Positions 54,687-63,782 of a DNA stretch of 64,000 bases are shown here, piece after piece. The first letter of the stretch is position 1, and each line of letters begins with the position of its first letter. Source of the stretch: Haloferax massiliensis (GTDB lineage Archaea > Halobacteriota > Halobacteria > Halobacteriales > Haloferacaceae); the NCBI RefSeq assembly GCF_001368915.1, contig NZ_CSTE01000002.1, positions 440,860-504,859 of the forward strand, read 5' to 3'. The notes beneath the pieces are model-generated. The model did not search any database. It saw only the letters and a list, made by a program, of their open reading frames with translations, and had not been told where the DNA came from. A program made the translations under genes and the position numbers.

Positions 54687-57244
54687 CCGACGCGTCTCCC
54701 GAGCGGGACGCCGCGGCCGACGGCGGCCACGAGGTCGCCCACGGCGGCGACGACCACGGCCACGACTTCCCCGGCACGGGGAGCATCAAGCGCTGGTTCG
54801 TCACGACGAACCACAAGGACGTTGGCATCCTCTACATCGTCACGTCGCTTTTCTTCCTCGTTCTCGGCGGCGTCCTCGCGTGGCTGATGCGCGTCCAACT
54901 GCTCGCCCCGCGCGCGCTCGGCGAGGGTATTCTCGCGCCCGTCGCGTACAATCAGGCCGTCTCGGCCCACGGGCTGTTGATGGTGTTCTGGTTCCTCTCG
55001 CCGTTCGCGTTCGGCTTCGCCAACTACGTCGTCCCGCTCCAACTCGGCGCGAAGGACCTCGCGTTCCCGCGGCTCAACGCGCTGTCGTACTGGCTGTATC
55101 TGTTCTCGGGCATCCTGTTCGGCGTCTCGTTCTTCCAAGGCGGCACCTTCTCCGGCGGGTGGACGATGTACGCCCCGCTGAACGTTCCGACGTTCACGCC
55201 GGACGTGGGGGCGTCGACGGCCGTCTTGGCGCTCGTGCTGTTCGTCGCCTCCGTCACCGTCTCGTCGGTCAACTTCCTGACGACGATGCACCGGATGCGC
55301 GCCGAGGGGCTGACGCTCCGGAACCTCCCGCTGTTCAGCTGGACGATTCTCCTGACGGCCTGGATGATGCTGTTCGCCTTCGCGGCGCTTCTGGCGGCGC
55401 TGTTGGTGCTGTCGTCGGACCGCCTGCTCGGGACGACCTACTTCGCCATGGAGTCGCCGGCGGGGGCGCTCCTGTGGACGCACCTGTTTTGGTTCTTCGG
55501 TCACCCCGAGGTGTACATCGTCTTCTTCCCGGCGCTCGGCGTCATGGCCGAGGTGTTCCAGACGTTCACCGGCCGCCGCATCGTCGGCCGCAAGTGGTTC
55601 ATCCTCGCGATGGTGCTCGTCGCCATCCAGAGCTTCGCCGTCTGGATGCACCACATGTTCCTGACGAGCATCAACCTGCAGGTGAAGACGCTGTTCATGA
55701 TAACCACCATCGGCATCTCCCTGCCGTTCGACCTGATGGTGTTCGCGCTCATCTACACGATGCTGAAGGGGAAGATTCGCTTTACGACCCCGTTTCTGTT
55801 CGTCTTCGGGGCGCTCCTGTTGTTCATCGTCGGCGGCATCACCGGCGTCTTCCTCGGCGCGGTCGTCCTCGACTACGAGTTCCGCGGCACCTACTGGGTC
55901 GTCGCCCACTTCCACTACGTGATGGTCGGCGGGGTGACGGCGCTCGTCGGCGGCCTCTACTACTGGTTCCCGAAGATGACCGGCCGGATGTACGACGAGT
56001 TCCTCGGCAAACTCCACTTCGCCGTCTACTTCGTCGGCTTCAACCTGCTGTACTTCCCGCTTTTCGTCGCGTGGGAGACGCCCCGCCGCGTGTTCGACTA
56101 CGCGCCCGAACTCGCGCCGTGGCACCAACTCGCCACCGTCGGCGGGTTCGTCCTCGGGCTGTCGTTTCTCATCATGTTCTATAACCTGTTCAAGAGCGCC
56201 TTCGTCGGCGACCCCGCGCCCGACAACCCGTGGGAGTACGCGACGACGGCCGAGTGGGCCGTCTCGTCGCCGCCGCCGCTTGAGAACTTCGACGGGACGC
56301 CGACCTACCGAAACGGTCACCTCGAATTCCTCGACATCGGCGAGGTCGAACCGAGCGAGGACCGGTCCGGCGGACCGACCGGCGCGGCCGTCTCCGACGG
56401 CGGCGTCACCGCCTCGGCGACGACTCCGGTCTCGACCGCGCTCTCGACGGCCGAAGCGACCGAAGTCGAGGGGCCGAGCCACGCGAGCATCTGGCCGTTC
56501 GTCCTCTCCGCCGGCGCGTTCCTCGTCCTCCTCGGCCTCTCGCCGCTTCAGGACGCCGCGTTCCCCGAGGGGATGGTCGGGGCCGCCTACGCGACCACGA
56601 CCGTCGCGGGCGGCGTCGTCACCCTCGGGTCGCTCGTCGCCATGGGGCTCGAACCGTTCCACGGCCCGGTCTTCGAGGAGGGCGAGGCGTGGCCCTTCGC
56701 CGGCATCGACAACGGCAAGGTCGGGATGTGGATATTCCTCGCGTCCGACGTGGTGCTGTTCGGGGGCTTCATCGGAGCCTACGTGTTCACCCGCGTCGCC
56801 TTCGGCTGGACCGGCTGGGAGCCGATTCCGCCGGACCCGATTCCGGGGCTCGTGAACACCTACATCCTGCTCACGAGCAGTTTCACGGTCGTCCTCGCGC
56901 TCGTCGCGGCCGAGAAGCAACACAAGTGGGGCGTCGTGACGAGCCTCGGGGCCACGTTCGTCCTCGGCGTCGGCTTCCTCGTCAACAAGGGACTGGAGTG
57001 GCAACACCTGTTCCACGAGGGGCTGTGGCTCTCGACGAACGTCCGCGCCTCGACGTTCTTCCTCACGACCGGCCTGCACGCCGCCCACGTCATCGCGGGC
57101 CTCGTCGTCGCACTGTACCTGACCGCGCGCGCCTGGCGGGGCGCGTACCTCGAAGACAGCCGATCGGTGGAGTACTTCGGCCTCTACTGGCACTTCGTCG
57201 ACATCGTCTGGCTGTTCCTGTTCCCGCTGTTCTACATCCTGTGA
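54683..57244 (+). CDS. coxAC: fused cytochrome c oxidase subunits I and III
   Basis: This 853-aa protein joins subunit I (about residues 30-560) to subunit III (about 590-850) in one chain. Subunit I haem and CuB ligands: His in [32 protein letters not shown] (CuB His, Tyr and the Glu of type A1 oxidases), WMHHMFL, and [12 protein letters not shown]. The subunit III part contains [47 protein letters not shown] and [21 protein letters not shown] hydrophilic Thr/Ser-rich linker (about 540-580) joins the two. It would pump protons while reducing oxygen. It overlaps coxB and precedes a subunit-IV-like gene. Confidence 0.95.
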   Translation: MTDASPERDAAADGGHEVAHGGDDHGHDFPGTGSIKRWFVTTNHKDVGILYIVTSLFFLVLGGVLAWLMRVQLLAPRALGEGILAPVAYNQAVSAHGLLMVFWFLSPFAFGFANYVVPLQLGAKDLAFPRLNALSYWLYLFSGILFGVSFFQGGTFSGGWTMYAPLNVPTFTPDVGASTAVLALVLFVASVTVSSVNFLTTMHRMRAEGLTLRNLPLFSWTILLTAWMMLFAFAALLAALLVLSSDRLLGTTYFAMESPAGALLWTHLFWFFGHPEVYIVFFPALGVMAEVFQTFTGRRIVGRKWFILAMVLVAIQSFAVWMHHMFLTSINLQVKTLFMITTIGISLPFDLMVFALIYTMLKGKIRFTTPFLFVFGALLLFIVGGITGVFLGAVVLDYEFRGTYWVVAHFHYVMVGGVTALVGGLYYWFPKMTGRMYDEFLGKLHFAVYFVGFNLLYFPLFVAWETPRRVFDYAPELAPWHQLATVGGFVLGLSFLIMFYNLFKSAFVGDPAPDNPWEYATTAEWAVSSPPPLENFDGTPTYRNGHLEFLDIGEVEPSEDRSGGPTGAAVSDGGVTASATTPVSTALSTAEATEVEGPSHASIWPFVLSAGAFLVLLGLSPLQDAAFPEGMVGAAYATTTVAGGVVTLGSLVAMGLEPFHGPVFEEGEAWPFAGIDNGKVGMWIFLASDVVLFGGFIGAYVFTRVAFGWTGWEPIPPDPIPGLVNTYILLTSSFTVVLALVAAEKQHKWGVVTSLGATFVLGVGFLVNKGLEWQHLFHEGLWLSTNVRASTFFLTTGLHAAHVIAGLVVALYLTARAWRGAYLEDSRSVEYFGLYWHFVDIVWLFLFPLFYIL

Positions 57245-57254
57245 GGTGACAGAA

Positions 57255-57515
57255 ATGGTATCCACGAAACTCTATACGGCGATTTACGCGGTGTTGTTCG
57301 TCTCGGCGACCGTCCAAGTGCTGGTCGAGTTCGCCGGACTGAGCTACTGGCTGGCCTTCGGTGTCATCCTCGTCCTGTCGGCCGCCAAGGCGGTGTTGGT
57401 CGCGGCGTACTTCCAGCACCTCCGGTTCGAGCCGCGCTCGCTGACGTATCTGGTCGGCATCGGCCTCGCGGCCGCGCTGGCGCTCACGCTCGCGGCGTCG
57501 TACTCGCTCCTGTGA
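57255..57515 (+). CDS. subunit-IV-like cytochrome oxidase protein
   Basis: This 86-aa protein has three hydrophobic helices (about 5-25, 30-52 and 62-84). KLYTAIYAVLFVSATVQVLVEF and AKAVLVAAYFQHLRFEPRSL resemble the prokaryotic cytochrome oxidase subunit IV family (caa3_CtaG/COX4_pro). The start ATG at 57255 lies 10 bases after the coxAC stop, so it belongs to the same unit; the next gene overlaps it. Confidence 0.85.
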   Translation: MVSTKLYTAIYAVLFVSATVQVLVEFAGLSYWLAFGVILVLSAAKAVLVAAYFQHLRFEPRSLTYLVGIGLAAALALTLAASYSLL

Positions 57516-57745
57516 CCGTGCGAGCCGACTCCCGTTCCCGCTGGCGCTCCCGCGAAACCCTCGTCGCGGTCGGCTACGCGCTCCTGTTTTCGGCCCCCGT
57601 CGGCGTCGGCGTGACCGTCATGATGACTCGCGTCGCCCCCGGGGGACTCACCGACCCGCTCGTCGTCGGCCCCGGTCTCGTGCTCGCGGTGGCCGTCTTC
57701 GTGCTCGTCGTCGCCGCCGCGACGACCGGCGAGAACGCGGCCTGA
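57512..57745 (+). CDS. 77-aa membrane protein after the cox genes
   Basis: This 77-aa protein starts with GTG that overlaps the upstream stop by 4 bases (GTGA). After a basic N-terminus (RADSRSRWRSRE) it has two helices (about 16-36 and 50-70). I do not recognise it. Coupling suggests an accessory role in the oxidase. Confidence 0.7.
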   Translation: MTVRADSRSRWRSRETLVAVGYALLFSAPVGVGVTVMMTRVAPGGLTDPLVVGPGLVLAVAVFVLVVAAATTGENAA

Positions 57746-57964
57746 CTGGGCGCTGTCGTTTCCGTTTTGTGGCTCTGTCGAATCTCTCAGAACCTGACAG
57801 AATCCGTGTGACACGGAAAGAGGGTGTACTCAGCGAAGTATCCGGGATAACGGGGAGCGTCACGAGAGATGGTCTGGTCGGTAACTAGGGTAGAGCCAAC
57901 CTGAACGACCGGTATCCGGCCGTGTGGAGAAGATTCATTGCTTCGTCGTCCGTGACCGCAATCT

Positions 57965-58366
57965 GTGTCTGAACAGCCCTCCAACACTGAACCATCCTTT
58001 GGACTGGTCGTCCAGACCATCTTTGTTCTCGCGATGGTAATCGGCATCCCCTCGGCGTTTGCGCTCGGCGGACGGCTCCGCTCTCTCGCCCTCGCGGCTG
58101 TAAGCACCTTGCTGCTCGTGGGCTTCCTCGTCGTCGGTTACCGTCACGCGCGCCGACGGAAGTCCCTTCACCAACATGTCGCGTTCTTGGCGGTCTGGTT
58201 CGGCGGTATCGTTCTGGCGGACCGCCTTGCCCGCGTGGCGAGCGGTCGCCTTCCGGAGCCGGGACCCTACCTCATGGCAGTGGGCGTCACCCTCGGCGCG
58301 CTCTGGCTCGGTTCGCGATTCGCCTACGGTGGCGCACTCACGCAAGCGCTGTTTGGGTCAGACTGA
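57965..58366 (+). CDS. 133-aa membrane protein
   Basis: This 133-aa protein starts with GTG (MSEQPSNTEPS) and has four hydrophobic segments: about 13-33, 38-58, 69-87 and 100-120. It contains a basic loop (YRHARRRKSLHQH) between helices 2 and 3. Its base composition is a little less GC-rich than the cox genes. Family not recognised. Confidence 0.65.
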   Translation: MSEQPSNTEPSFGLVVQTIFVLAMVIGIPSAFALGGRLRSLALAAVSTLLLVGFLVVGYRHARRRKSLHQHVAFLAVWFGGIVLADRLARVASGRLPEPGPYLMAVGVTLGALWLGSRFAYGGALTQALFGSD

Positions 58367-58559
58367 GATCTCACGACAGGCGTGTACAGGTCAGTCGAGC
58401 TGGAATCACTCGCAACGTACTCACTCCGTGGCGTATTCGCGCACGCTATTCAGCACGGCCACAGCAAACTATCAGTAACTGAGGACTTCAACAACGTCTC
58501 GTTTCTCCTCTCCCGCACTCGCACGTACCTTCTTTGACCTCGGTGTGGTAACATCACGC

Positions 58560-58775
58560 ATGAATCAGAATACCGTCGCACTCGCGGCCGCCTTCGGAGC
58601 CGTCGTGGTCGGACTCGCGGTCCTCCTCGGCTCGGAGGCGGTTGGCGCAAGCGAATCGTTCGTCGTGGTCGGCGGCGTCGTCGCGCAGGCCGGCGTCGCC
58701 GTCCTCACCGGGGTCGTGATGCGCCTGCCCGACCCGCACGAGGGAGAACACGGCGGGGACAGCGGTCACGCCTGA
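58560..58775 (+). CDS. 71-aa membrane protein
   Basis: This 71-aa protein has two helices (about 5-25, VALAAAFGAVVVGLAVLLGSEA, and 32-54, SFVVVGGVVAQAGVAVLTGVVM) and a short His/Asp/Gly-rich tail (LPDPHEGEHGGDSGHA) that may bind metal. It ends just before a convergent gene (58792). Family not recognised. Confidence 0.68.
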   Translation: MNQNTVALAAAFGAVVVGLAVLLGSEAVGASESFVVVGGVVAQAGVAVLTGVVMRLPDPHEGEHGGDSGHA

Positions 58776-58791
58776 ATGACTCGCGCTGCGC

Positions 58792-59079
58792 TCACAGACT
58801 GAAGCCGACGACTGCGAGCAGGAACAGCGCCGTGAAGACCACGCCGAGCGCGCCCGCAACCTTCAGATGGTAGACGAATAGGTCTTCGTCCTCTGCCTCG
58901 ACCGCGGCCTCGTACGCCGCTTTTTCGCCGTCGCGCAGTCCCTCGTGGGCGTCGCCGACGTGGAGGTCTCGGAGTCGCTCCCGTCGGAACGGGCGGTCGC
59001 AGTAGGGACACGTCGCGGCCGCGGTCTCGCCGTCGGGGACGGCGGTTTCGGGGACGACGACCGGTTCTTGGCGGCTCAT
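58792..59079 (-). CDS. C2H2 zinc-finger membrane protein (95 aa)
   Basis: This 95-aa protein combines a C2H2-type finger (ATCPYCDRPFRRERLRDLHVGDAHEG, about residues 22-47) with a linker and one C-terminal transmembrane helix (about 69-92, VAGALGVVFTALFLLAVVG). It overlaps the next gene upstream (59076) by 4 bases (ATGA). In haloarchaea such zinc-finger membrane proteins sit near oxidase genes; the function is unknown. Confidence 0.78.
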   Translation of the reverse strand: MSRQEPVVVPETAVPDGETAAATCPYCDRPFRRERLRDLHVGDAHEGLRDGEKAAYEAAVEAEDEDLFVYHLKVAGALGVVFTALFLLAVVGFSL

Positions 59080-60509
59080 CCGGCGACACCCCCGACCGCC
59101 GGTTGGGCGACGACCCACAGGCTCGCCATCGTGTAGCCGACCGTGACGGCGACGAAGGGGTACTCGCTCCGGAGCGGTTGCAGCCGACCCGGAAAGAGGT
59201 CGAACGCGCGGGCGTGGGCCACCCACACCGAAAGCAGGTGGCCGAGGACGACGAACGCCAACTGGAGGCCGCCGAACCACGCCGGAACGACCAGCACCGA
59301 GGGGTTCGCGGGCGGCGACAGCGGCGAGGCCGCGACCGCGACAAACGCGGGCGCGAGTCCGACGACGTAGCCGAGGAAGTGCGCGAGGTGGTAGCCGGCG
59401 GCGATAGGAACCAACGCGGGCGCGAACCAGCCGGCGACGAAGCCGACGGTCACGTACGTGTCGGCGGTTCCGCGGGCGACGCTCGCGGCCAGTCGGTAGC
59501 CGCCGACGAAGACGAGAAAGCCCGCGACGATTCCGACGAGGTTCGCGAGCCACGCGGGGGCCGGAGCCGCGGCGTCGAGGACGCGCCCCCACGCGACGGT
59601 GACGACGAGGCCGTCGAACGTCGTCACCCAGAGGAGCGCGACGACGAACGCCACGTCGTCGGCACCGAGTCGCTCGCGGGTGCGCGCCAGCCCCGCGCCG
59701 GGAATCGAAATCGAGAGGCCGCCGCCGTCGATTCGTCGGACCGGCGCGAGCAGGCCGTACAGTCGGAACACCCGCGCGACCGGGTCGGCGCGGCGGAACC
59801 ACGCGTCGCCGTAGACGAGCGCGCCGCCGACAGTGAGGAGGCTGTAGACGACGACCACGACCGCGAGCGCCCGCGGGTCCGCCGCGAGCGGGCTGACGAC
59901 CTCCAGCCAGACGAGTCCGAGGAGACCGACGACGCTCGGCCACGACCCGAGTCGGTCGGGGTACGGCCGCGGCAGCCCCCACCTCCCCTCGAATCGACTT
60001 CGAAGCGCCGCACCGAGCGTCCGCCACGGGTTCACGAGCGGCCACGCGTTCCCGACGAGGTAGGTGGCCATCGTGAATCCGGCCCACCAGCCGACCCAGA
60101 CGAGCAGGACGCCGAGGTTGGCGATGCCGACGGGCGGCCCGAACAGTCCGAAGGCGACGACGAGCGCGAGCGCGGCAATGCCGAGGAGCCTGAGCGCGGC
60201 TTCCGCGGCTTCGACGCCGACGCCCCCGGCGATCCTTCCGACTCGAACGCCAGCGCGCCCGAAGGCGTCGAGCGTCTCGTCGTCGGTGACGAACGCCGAC
60301 AGCAGGAACGAGACGCAGACGACGCCGCCGCCGGAGACGACGACGAGCCAGAACGGGGCCGGAACCGAGCGGAGCGACCCGGCCAGCGAGCCGGCGTGCG
60401 CGAGCGCAGGAGTCGAACAGACGGCGGACGCGACCGCGAGCGCGACTGTCCAGACGGCTCCGCGTCGAGCCGCGGCGCGGACCTCTCCTCCCTCGGCGCG
60501 GCGGCTCAT
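59076..60509 (-). CDS. multi-pass membrane protein of the respiratory cluster (477 aa)
   Basis: This 477-aa protein has a possible signal-like first helix (AVWTVALAVASAVCSTPALAHAG) and about ten further hydrophobic helices; no catalytic motif is obvious. Regions such as WWAGFTMATYLVGNAWPLVNPW and YHLAHFLGYVVGLAPAF contain polar and His residues. It overlaps its neighbours on both sides by 4 bases (ATGA), a sign of tight co-translation. I do not recognise a named family. Start ATG at 60509 follows from the overlap. Confidence 0.75.
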   Translation of the reverse strand: MSRRAEGGEVRAAARRGAVWTVALAVASAVCSTPALAHAGSLAGSLRSVPAPFWLVVVSGGGVVCVSFLLSAFVTDDETLDAFGRAGVRVGRIAGGVGVEAAEAALRLLGIAALALVVAFGLFGPPVGIANLGVLLVWVGWWAGFTMATYLVGNAWPLVNPWRTLGAALRSRFEGRWGLPRPYPDRLGSWPSVVGLLGLVWLEVVSPLAADPRALAVVVVVYSLLTVGGALVYGDAWFRRADPVARVFRLYGLLAPVRRIDGGGLSISIPGAGLARTRERLGADDVAFVVALLWVTTFDGLVVTVAWGRVLDAAAPAPAWLANLVGIVAGFLVFVGGYRLAASVARGTADTYVTVGFVAGWFAPALVPIAAGYHLAHFLGYVVGLAPAFVAVAASPLSPPANPSVLVVPAWFGGLQLAFVVLGHLLSVWVAHARAFDLFPGRLQPLRSEYPFVAVTVGYTMASLWVVAQPAVGGVAG

Positions 60510-61213
60510 CGTCGCGTCCGCCCCGCAAGCGACGGACCGACCGCGAGCAGGGCCACGGCGGCGACGAACACCAGCGTCGAGATGTCGACCGAGAGCGCCC
60601 GGAGCGCGCTCACGACGCCGGTTCCGCCGGCCGCGCCCGCGGCGAGACCGCCGACGAGCGGGACGGTACAGCCGACACACGAAACGAGTCCGAGCGCCCC
60701 CGAAAGCGCGCTCTTCGCGGCGTCGAGGGCGGCGGCGTAGACGAGGTACGCGAGCGCGAGGTAGCCGGCCACGCGGTACGGGACGAACGTCGCCGAAACG
60801 ACTTCGCCGGCGTAGCCGACCCGCGGCCCCCATCCGGGCGCGGCGAGCGAGAACTGCCAGCCGGTCGGGCGATGCGCGGCGGCGTGGCCGTGGCTCCCGC
60901 CGAGAAGCGCGGCGAAGTCCACGGACACCAGTCCGGCCAGCGACGCGAGGACGACGAAGTACGCGGCGGCGACCGCGCCGGCGACGAGTCGCGCCCGACG
61001 GCTCGCCCGCGGCGGGTCGGTCCAGAGGACGGCCGCCGCGCCGACGGTTATCCAGACGAGCGGGTACAACAGGTACCGGAGGCTCTCGACGCGCTCCGGC
61101 GAGGCGGAGAAATACGCCCCGACGGCGAGCGCCTCGACCCAGCAGAGCGCCGCGAGCCACCACAACCGCGGCGCGTGGCGGGGGTCGAGTCGCCCCGCGT
61201 ACGAGGTCGCCAT
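60506..61213 (-). CDS. membrane protein with CxxC motif (235 aa)
   Basis: This 235-aa protein has about six hydrophobic helices. Notable features are SCVGCTVPLVGGLA (near residues 178-190), a CxxC in a hydrophobic setting, and GGSHGHAAAHRPTGWQF (near 107-123), a His-rich loop; both could bind a metal or take part in thiol chemistry. It may act in oxidase assembly or metal delivery; this is inference. It overlaps the 477-aa gene by 4 bases and starts two bases after the stop of the 61215 gene. Confidence 0.75.
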   Translation of the reverse strand: MATSYAGRLDPRHAPRLWWLAALCWVEALAVGAYFSASPERVESLRYLLYPLVWITVGAAAVLWTDPPRASRRARLVAGAVAAAYFVVLASLAGLVSVDFAALLGGSHGHAAAHRPTGWQFSLAAPGWGPRVGYAGEVVSATFVPYRVAGYLALAYLVYAAALDAAKSALSGALGLVSCVGCTVPLVGGLAAGAAGGTGVVSALRALSVDISTLVFVAAVALLAVGPSLAGRTRR

Positions 61214-61214
61214 C

Positions 61215-61673
61215 TCAGAGGAGGCCCACCAACCTGAGCACGATGCCGACGACGAACAGCAGGCCGAGCACCCACGACCCGAGAAGCGCCGCCTGCGACC
61301 GCGCCAGTCCCCGCCCGCGTGCAGCGTGATACGTGCCGTAAAAGAGGTACGCGACGACGACGGTGAGCGTCCCGGCGACGAGGACCGGTCCCGCGGCGTC
61401 CGACACGCCCTCGGGGATGGCGCTGCCGCCGACGAACAGCACCGCCACCGCGCCGAACCCGAGCGCCGCGAGGAGGAACACGACCGACAGCACCGTCGGG
61501 TCGTCGGCCCACCGGCGGGCGGCGCTTCCCCCGCTCCCCGCCGACCCGCCACCGGTCGGCGTCGGAACGCTCGTGACGGAGTAGTGTCGCCAGCCGCGAC
61601 CGGTCAGAAACACGGTCAGCGCCAGCAGTACGACGCCGAGGACGAACCCGAGGAACAAGCCGGTCTGTGCCAT
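61215..61673 (-). CDS. membrane protein of the respiratory cluster (152 aa)
   Basis: This 152-aa protein has four hydrophobic helices (about 2-24, 63-84, 95-115 and 128-150) and a Gly/Ser-rich loop (PTPTGGGSAGSGGSAARRW) after the first. It heads the divergent block of four overlapping or adjacent genes ending at 58792. No family recognised with confidence; a recalled DUF7541-like label could not be verified. Confidence 0.7.
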   Translation of the reverse strand: MAQTGLFLGFVLGVVLLALTVFLTGRGWRHYSVTSVPTPTGGGSAGSGGSAARRWADDPTVLSVVFLLAALGFGAVAVLFVGGSAIPEGVSDAAGPVLVAGTLTVVVAYLFYGTYHAARGRGLARSQAALLGSWVLGLLFVVGIVLRLVGLL

Positions 61674-61828
61674 GTGAACACGCCTCGTTTTCTATAACTA
61701 TTGACAATGATATAAGCGATTCGACCCCACAGCGGCCCTCGGGGTCGAGTTCCCGGCGGTCGGCCGCCTCGAACGCGCCGCGACGGCGAAACGTGATTCT
61801 TAAGGGTCGCACGAGTCACGTAGCGTGT

Positions 61829-62758
61829 ATGAGCGACGAACAGCAGGCGGAGGCCGAGCAGGTCGATGAAGAGGTCGAGTCCGGTATTCAGGACGGCGAC
61901 TTCGTTCGCCTCGCGTACACGGTGCGAACGATCGAGGACGGCGACGTCGTCGACACGACGGACAAAGAAGTGGCCGAAGAGGCCGAGATCGACGTCGAGG
62001 GCTACGAGTTCGAGCCCCGCGTCGTCATCGTCGGCGCCGGCCACGTCTTCCCCGAGGTCGACGACGCCCTCATCGGTGCCGAGGCGGGCGACGAGGGCAC
62101 CGTCGAGATTCCGGCGGTCGACGCCTTCGGCGAGTACGACGAGGACGAAGTGCGCACGGTCAGCGCCAACAAGATCGACGAGGACGACCGCTACCCCGGC
62201 GCGCAGGTCACCATCGACGGCGAGCAGGGTCGTCTGGAGACCATCATCGGCGGTCGCGCCCGCGTCAACTTCAACCACCCCCTCGCCGGCGAGGACCTCG
62301 AATACGAGTACGAAGTGCTCGAACTCGTCGACGACCGCGAGGAGCAGGCCTCCGGCCTCCTCGGCATGTACCTTCAGCAGGCCCCCGAAGTCTGGATTCA
62401 GACGGACGAGGTCGAAGAGGAGCAGGTCGTCGAGTCCGACGACGAGGACGAGGACGCCGAACCCGAGACGGAGACCGTCACCGTCGAGAAGGACACGCTC
62501 TACATCGAGGCGACGCCGCAGATGACGATGAACCAGCAGTGGATGTTCTCCAAGCAGCAGATCGCCCAGGACATCATGCAGCGGCTGGACATCGACCGCG
62601 TCATCGTCCAGGAGACCATCGAGGGCGGCATGGGCGGCATGGGCGGCCTCGGCGGTATGATGGGCGGCGCGGGCGGCGCCGACATCGAAGAGGCAATCGA
62701 GGACGTCGACATCGACGCCGACGAACTCGCCGCGGAACTCGACGCCGACGAAGAGTAA
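61829..62758 (+). CDS. FKBP-type peptidyl-prolyl isomerase
   Basis: This 309-aa protein has an archaeal FKBP/SlyD-like domain (about residues 22-165): DFVRLAYTVRTIEDGDVVDTTDKE, the insert-in-flap region EYDEDEVRTVSANK and ARVNFNHPLAGEDLEYEYEVLEL. A second region (about 170-260) contains WIQTDEVEEEQVV. The tail is Gly/Met-rich (GGMGGMGGLGGMMGGAGGAD) and acidic, more like a chaperonin tail. The ATG at 61829 follows a TATA-like box. It catalyses proline isomerisation and probably helps folding under high salt. Confidence 0.9.
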   Translation: MSDEQQAEAEQVDEEVESGIQDGDFVRLAYTVRTIEDGDVVDTTDKEVAEEAEIDVEGYEFEPRVVIVGAGHVFPEVDDALIGAEAGDEGTVEIPAVDAFGEYDEDEVRTVSANKIDEDDRYPGAQVTIDGEQGRLETIIGGRARVNFNHPLAGEDLEYEYEVLELVDDREEQASGLLGMYLQQAPEVWIQTDEVEEEQVVESDDEDEDAEPETETVTVEKDTLYIEATPQMTMNQQWMFSKQQIAQDIMQRLDIDRVIVQETIEGGMGGMGGLGGMMGGAGGADIEEAIEDVDIDADELAAELDADEE

Positions 62759-62831
62759 GCGAGTCAACCGCCCTCGCCGTCCCGGCGAATCGGCGGCTTC
62801 TTGACACTCGCCTTCCGACCGCCTCGTAGCT

Positions 62832-63098
62832 ATGGCTTCGTCAGACGACGCCGCGACGGACGAGTTCCGCGACATCACAGACGTGAAAGTCGCGCTCGTC
62901 GCCGGGCTCTGTGCCGTCGCATTGACGCTCTCGCTCGAATACGGCGCCGGTATCGAGGTGCCGTTCGTCTACCGCCTCTCCCCGCTCGTACCGTACTTCG
63001 CCTACGTCTTCTCCCGCGGCGCGGCGCTGTCCGCCCGGACGTGGATGGCGCTCACCGCGGTCGTCACGCTCGCCACGTTCGGTTACTTCGCGTTCTAA
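62832..63098 (+). CDS. 88-aa membrane protein
   Basis: This 88-aa protein has an acidic start (MASSDDAATDEF) and helices at about 18-35 (VALVAGLCAVALTLSLEYG), 40-55 and 66-85. No family is recognised. It follows the FKBP gene by 73 bases. Confidence 0.68.
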   Translation: MASSDDAATDEFRDITDVKVALVAGLCAVALTLSLEYGAGIEVPFVYRLSPLVPYFAYVFSRGAALSARTWMALTAVVTLATFGYFAF

Positions 63099-63132
63099 GC
63101 GACCTCTCTCCCGGCCGGACGCGACTTTCGGG

Positions 63133-63756
63133 TCAGGCGATGTCGCGGCTGGTGTCGACGGTGACGCGCTCCGCCAGCCGGAGTTTGATGGTCTCGTTGA
63201 GCGCGCGCCCCCCGCGGAACTTGGGGACCGCGAGTCGGTTGACGATCTCCGAGCCGTCTATCTTCGTATCGAGGTCGAACACCACGTCGGCCATGTGCTC
63301 GGTCAGGTCGCGGTTGTCGGGAACCGTCTCGCCTTTCAGGCCGTGGAGGACGGTCAGCCCCCGCGTGTTGACCATGTGGGTCTGGAGGTCGTTGAGAAAC
63401 CGCCGGTAGCGGGGCGGTTCGCTCCGTTCGAGCACGTCGACCACGTCGATGACGAGGTTCGCTCCCTCCGGGAGGTCGCGGACCAGACTGCTCGCCGCGT
63501 CCAGCGGGGCGTCGCCGCCCACGTCGCGCACGGTGGGGTTCCCCGTCGGACCGGGGTTCCGTTCGAGCGCGTCGGTGACGGCCTCGGCGGAGCGAACCGT
63601 CGTCAGCCACAGCGTCCCCCGCGTGGTCGTCAGTTCGTGGAGAAACAGTTCGGACTGGCTGGCAGGGTCGGCAGCGAGGAGGACGATGCTCCCCGCGGGG
63701 ATGCCCCCGTCGAGTTGGCGGTCGAGCACGTCGATTCCCGTCGCCAGTCGAGACAT
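63133..63756 (-). CDS. RecA-like ATPase-fold protein with degenerate P-loop
   Basis: This 207-aa protein matches haloarchaeal RAD55/KaiC-like (HTR-like) proteins: TGIDVLDRQLDGGIPAGSIVLLAADPASQSELFLHEL opens like a RecA P-loop domain, but the usual GxGKT is replaced by ADPASQSE, so ATP binding is doubtful. LVIDVVDVLERSEPPRYRRFLNDL stands in the Walker B region. It lies 26 bases after the MinD-like gene on the same strand, so they may form a unit. Confidence 0.82.
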   Translation of the reverse strand: MSRLATGIDVLDRQLDGGIPAGSIVLLAADPASQSELFLHELTTTRGTLWLTTVRSAEAVTDALERNPGPTGNPTVRDVGGDAPLDAASSLVRDLPEGANLVIDVVDVLERSEPPRYRRFLNDLQTHMVNTRGLTVLHGLKGETVPDNRDLTEHMADVVFDLDTKIDGSEIVNRLAVPKFRGGRALNETIKLRLAERVTVDTSRDIA

Positions 63757-63782
63757 GCCCGTGTGTTAGGCGGAGGCTCATA

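Noticed and set aside
54536..57265. 909-aa open frame antisense to the cox genes
   Set aside because: It mirrors coxAC exactly and has the low-complexity Arg/Glu/Val composition of a shadow frame.
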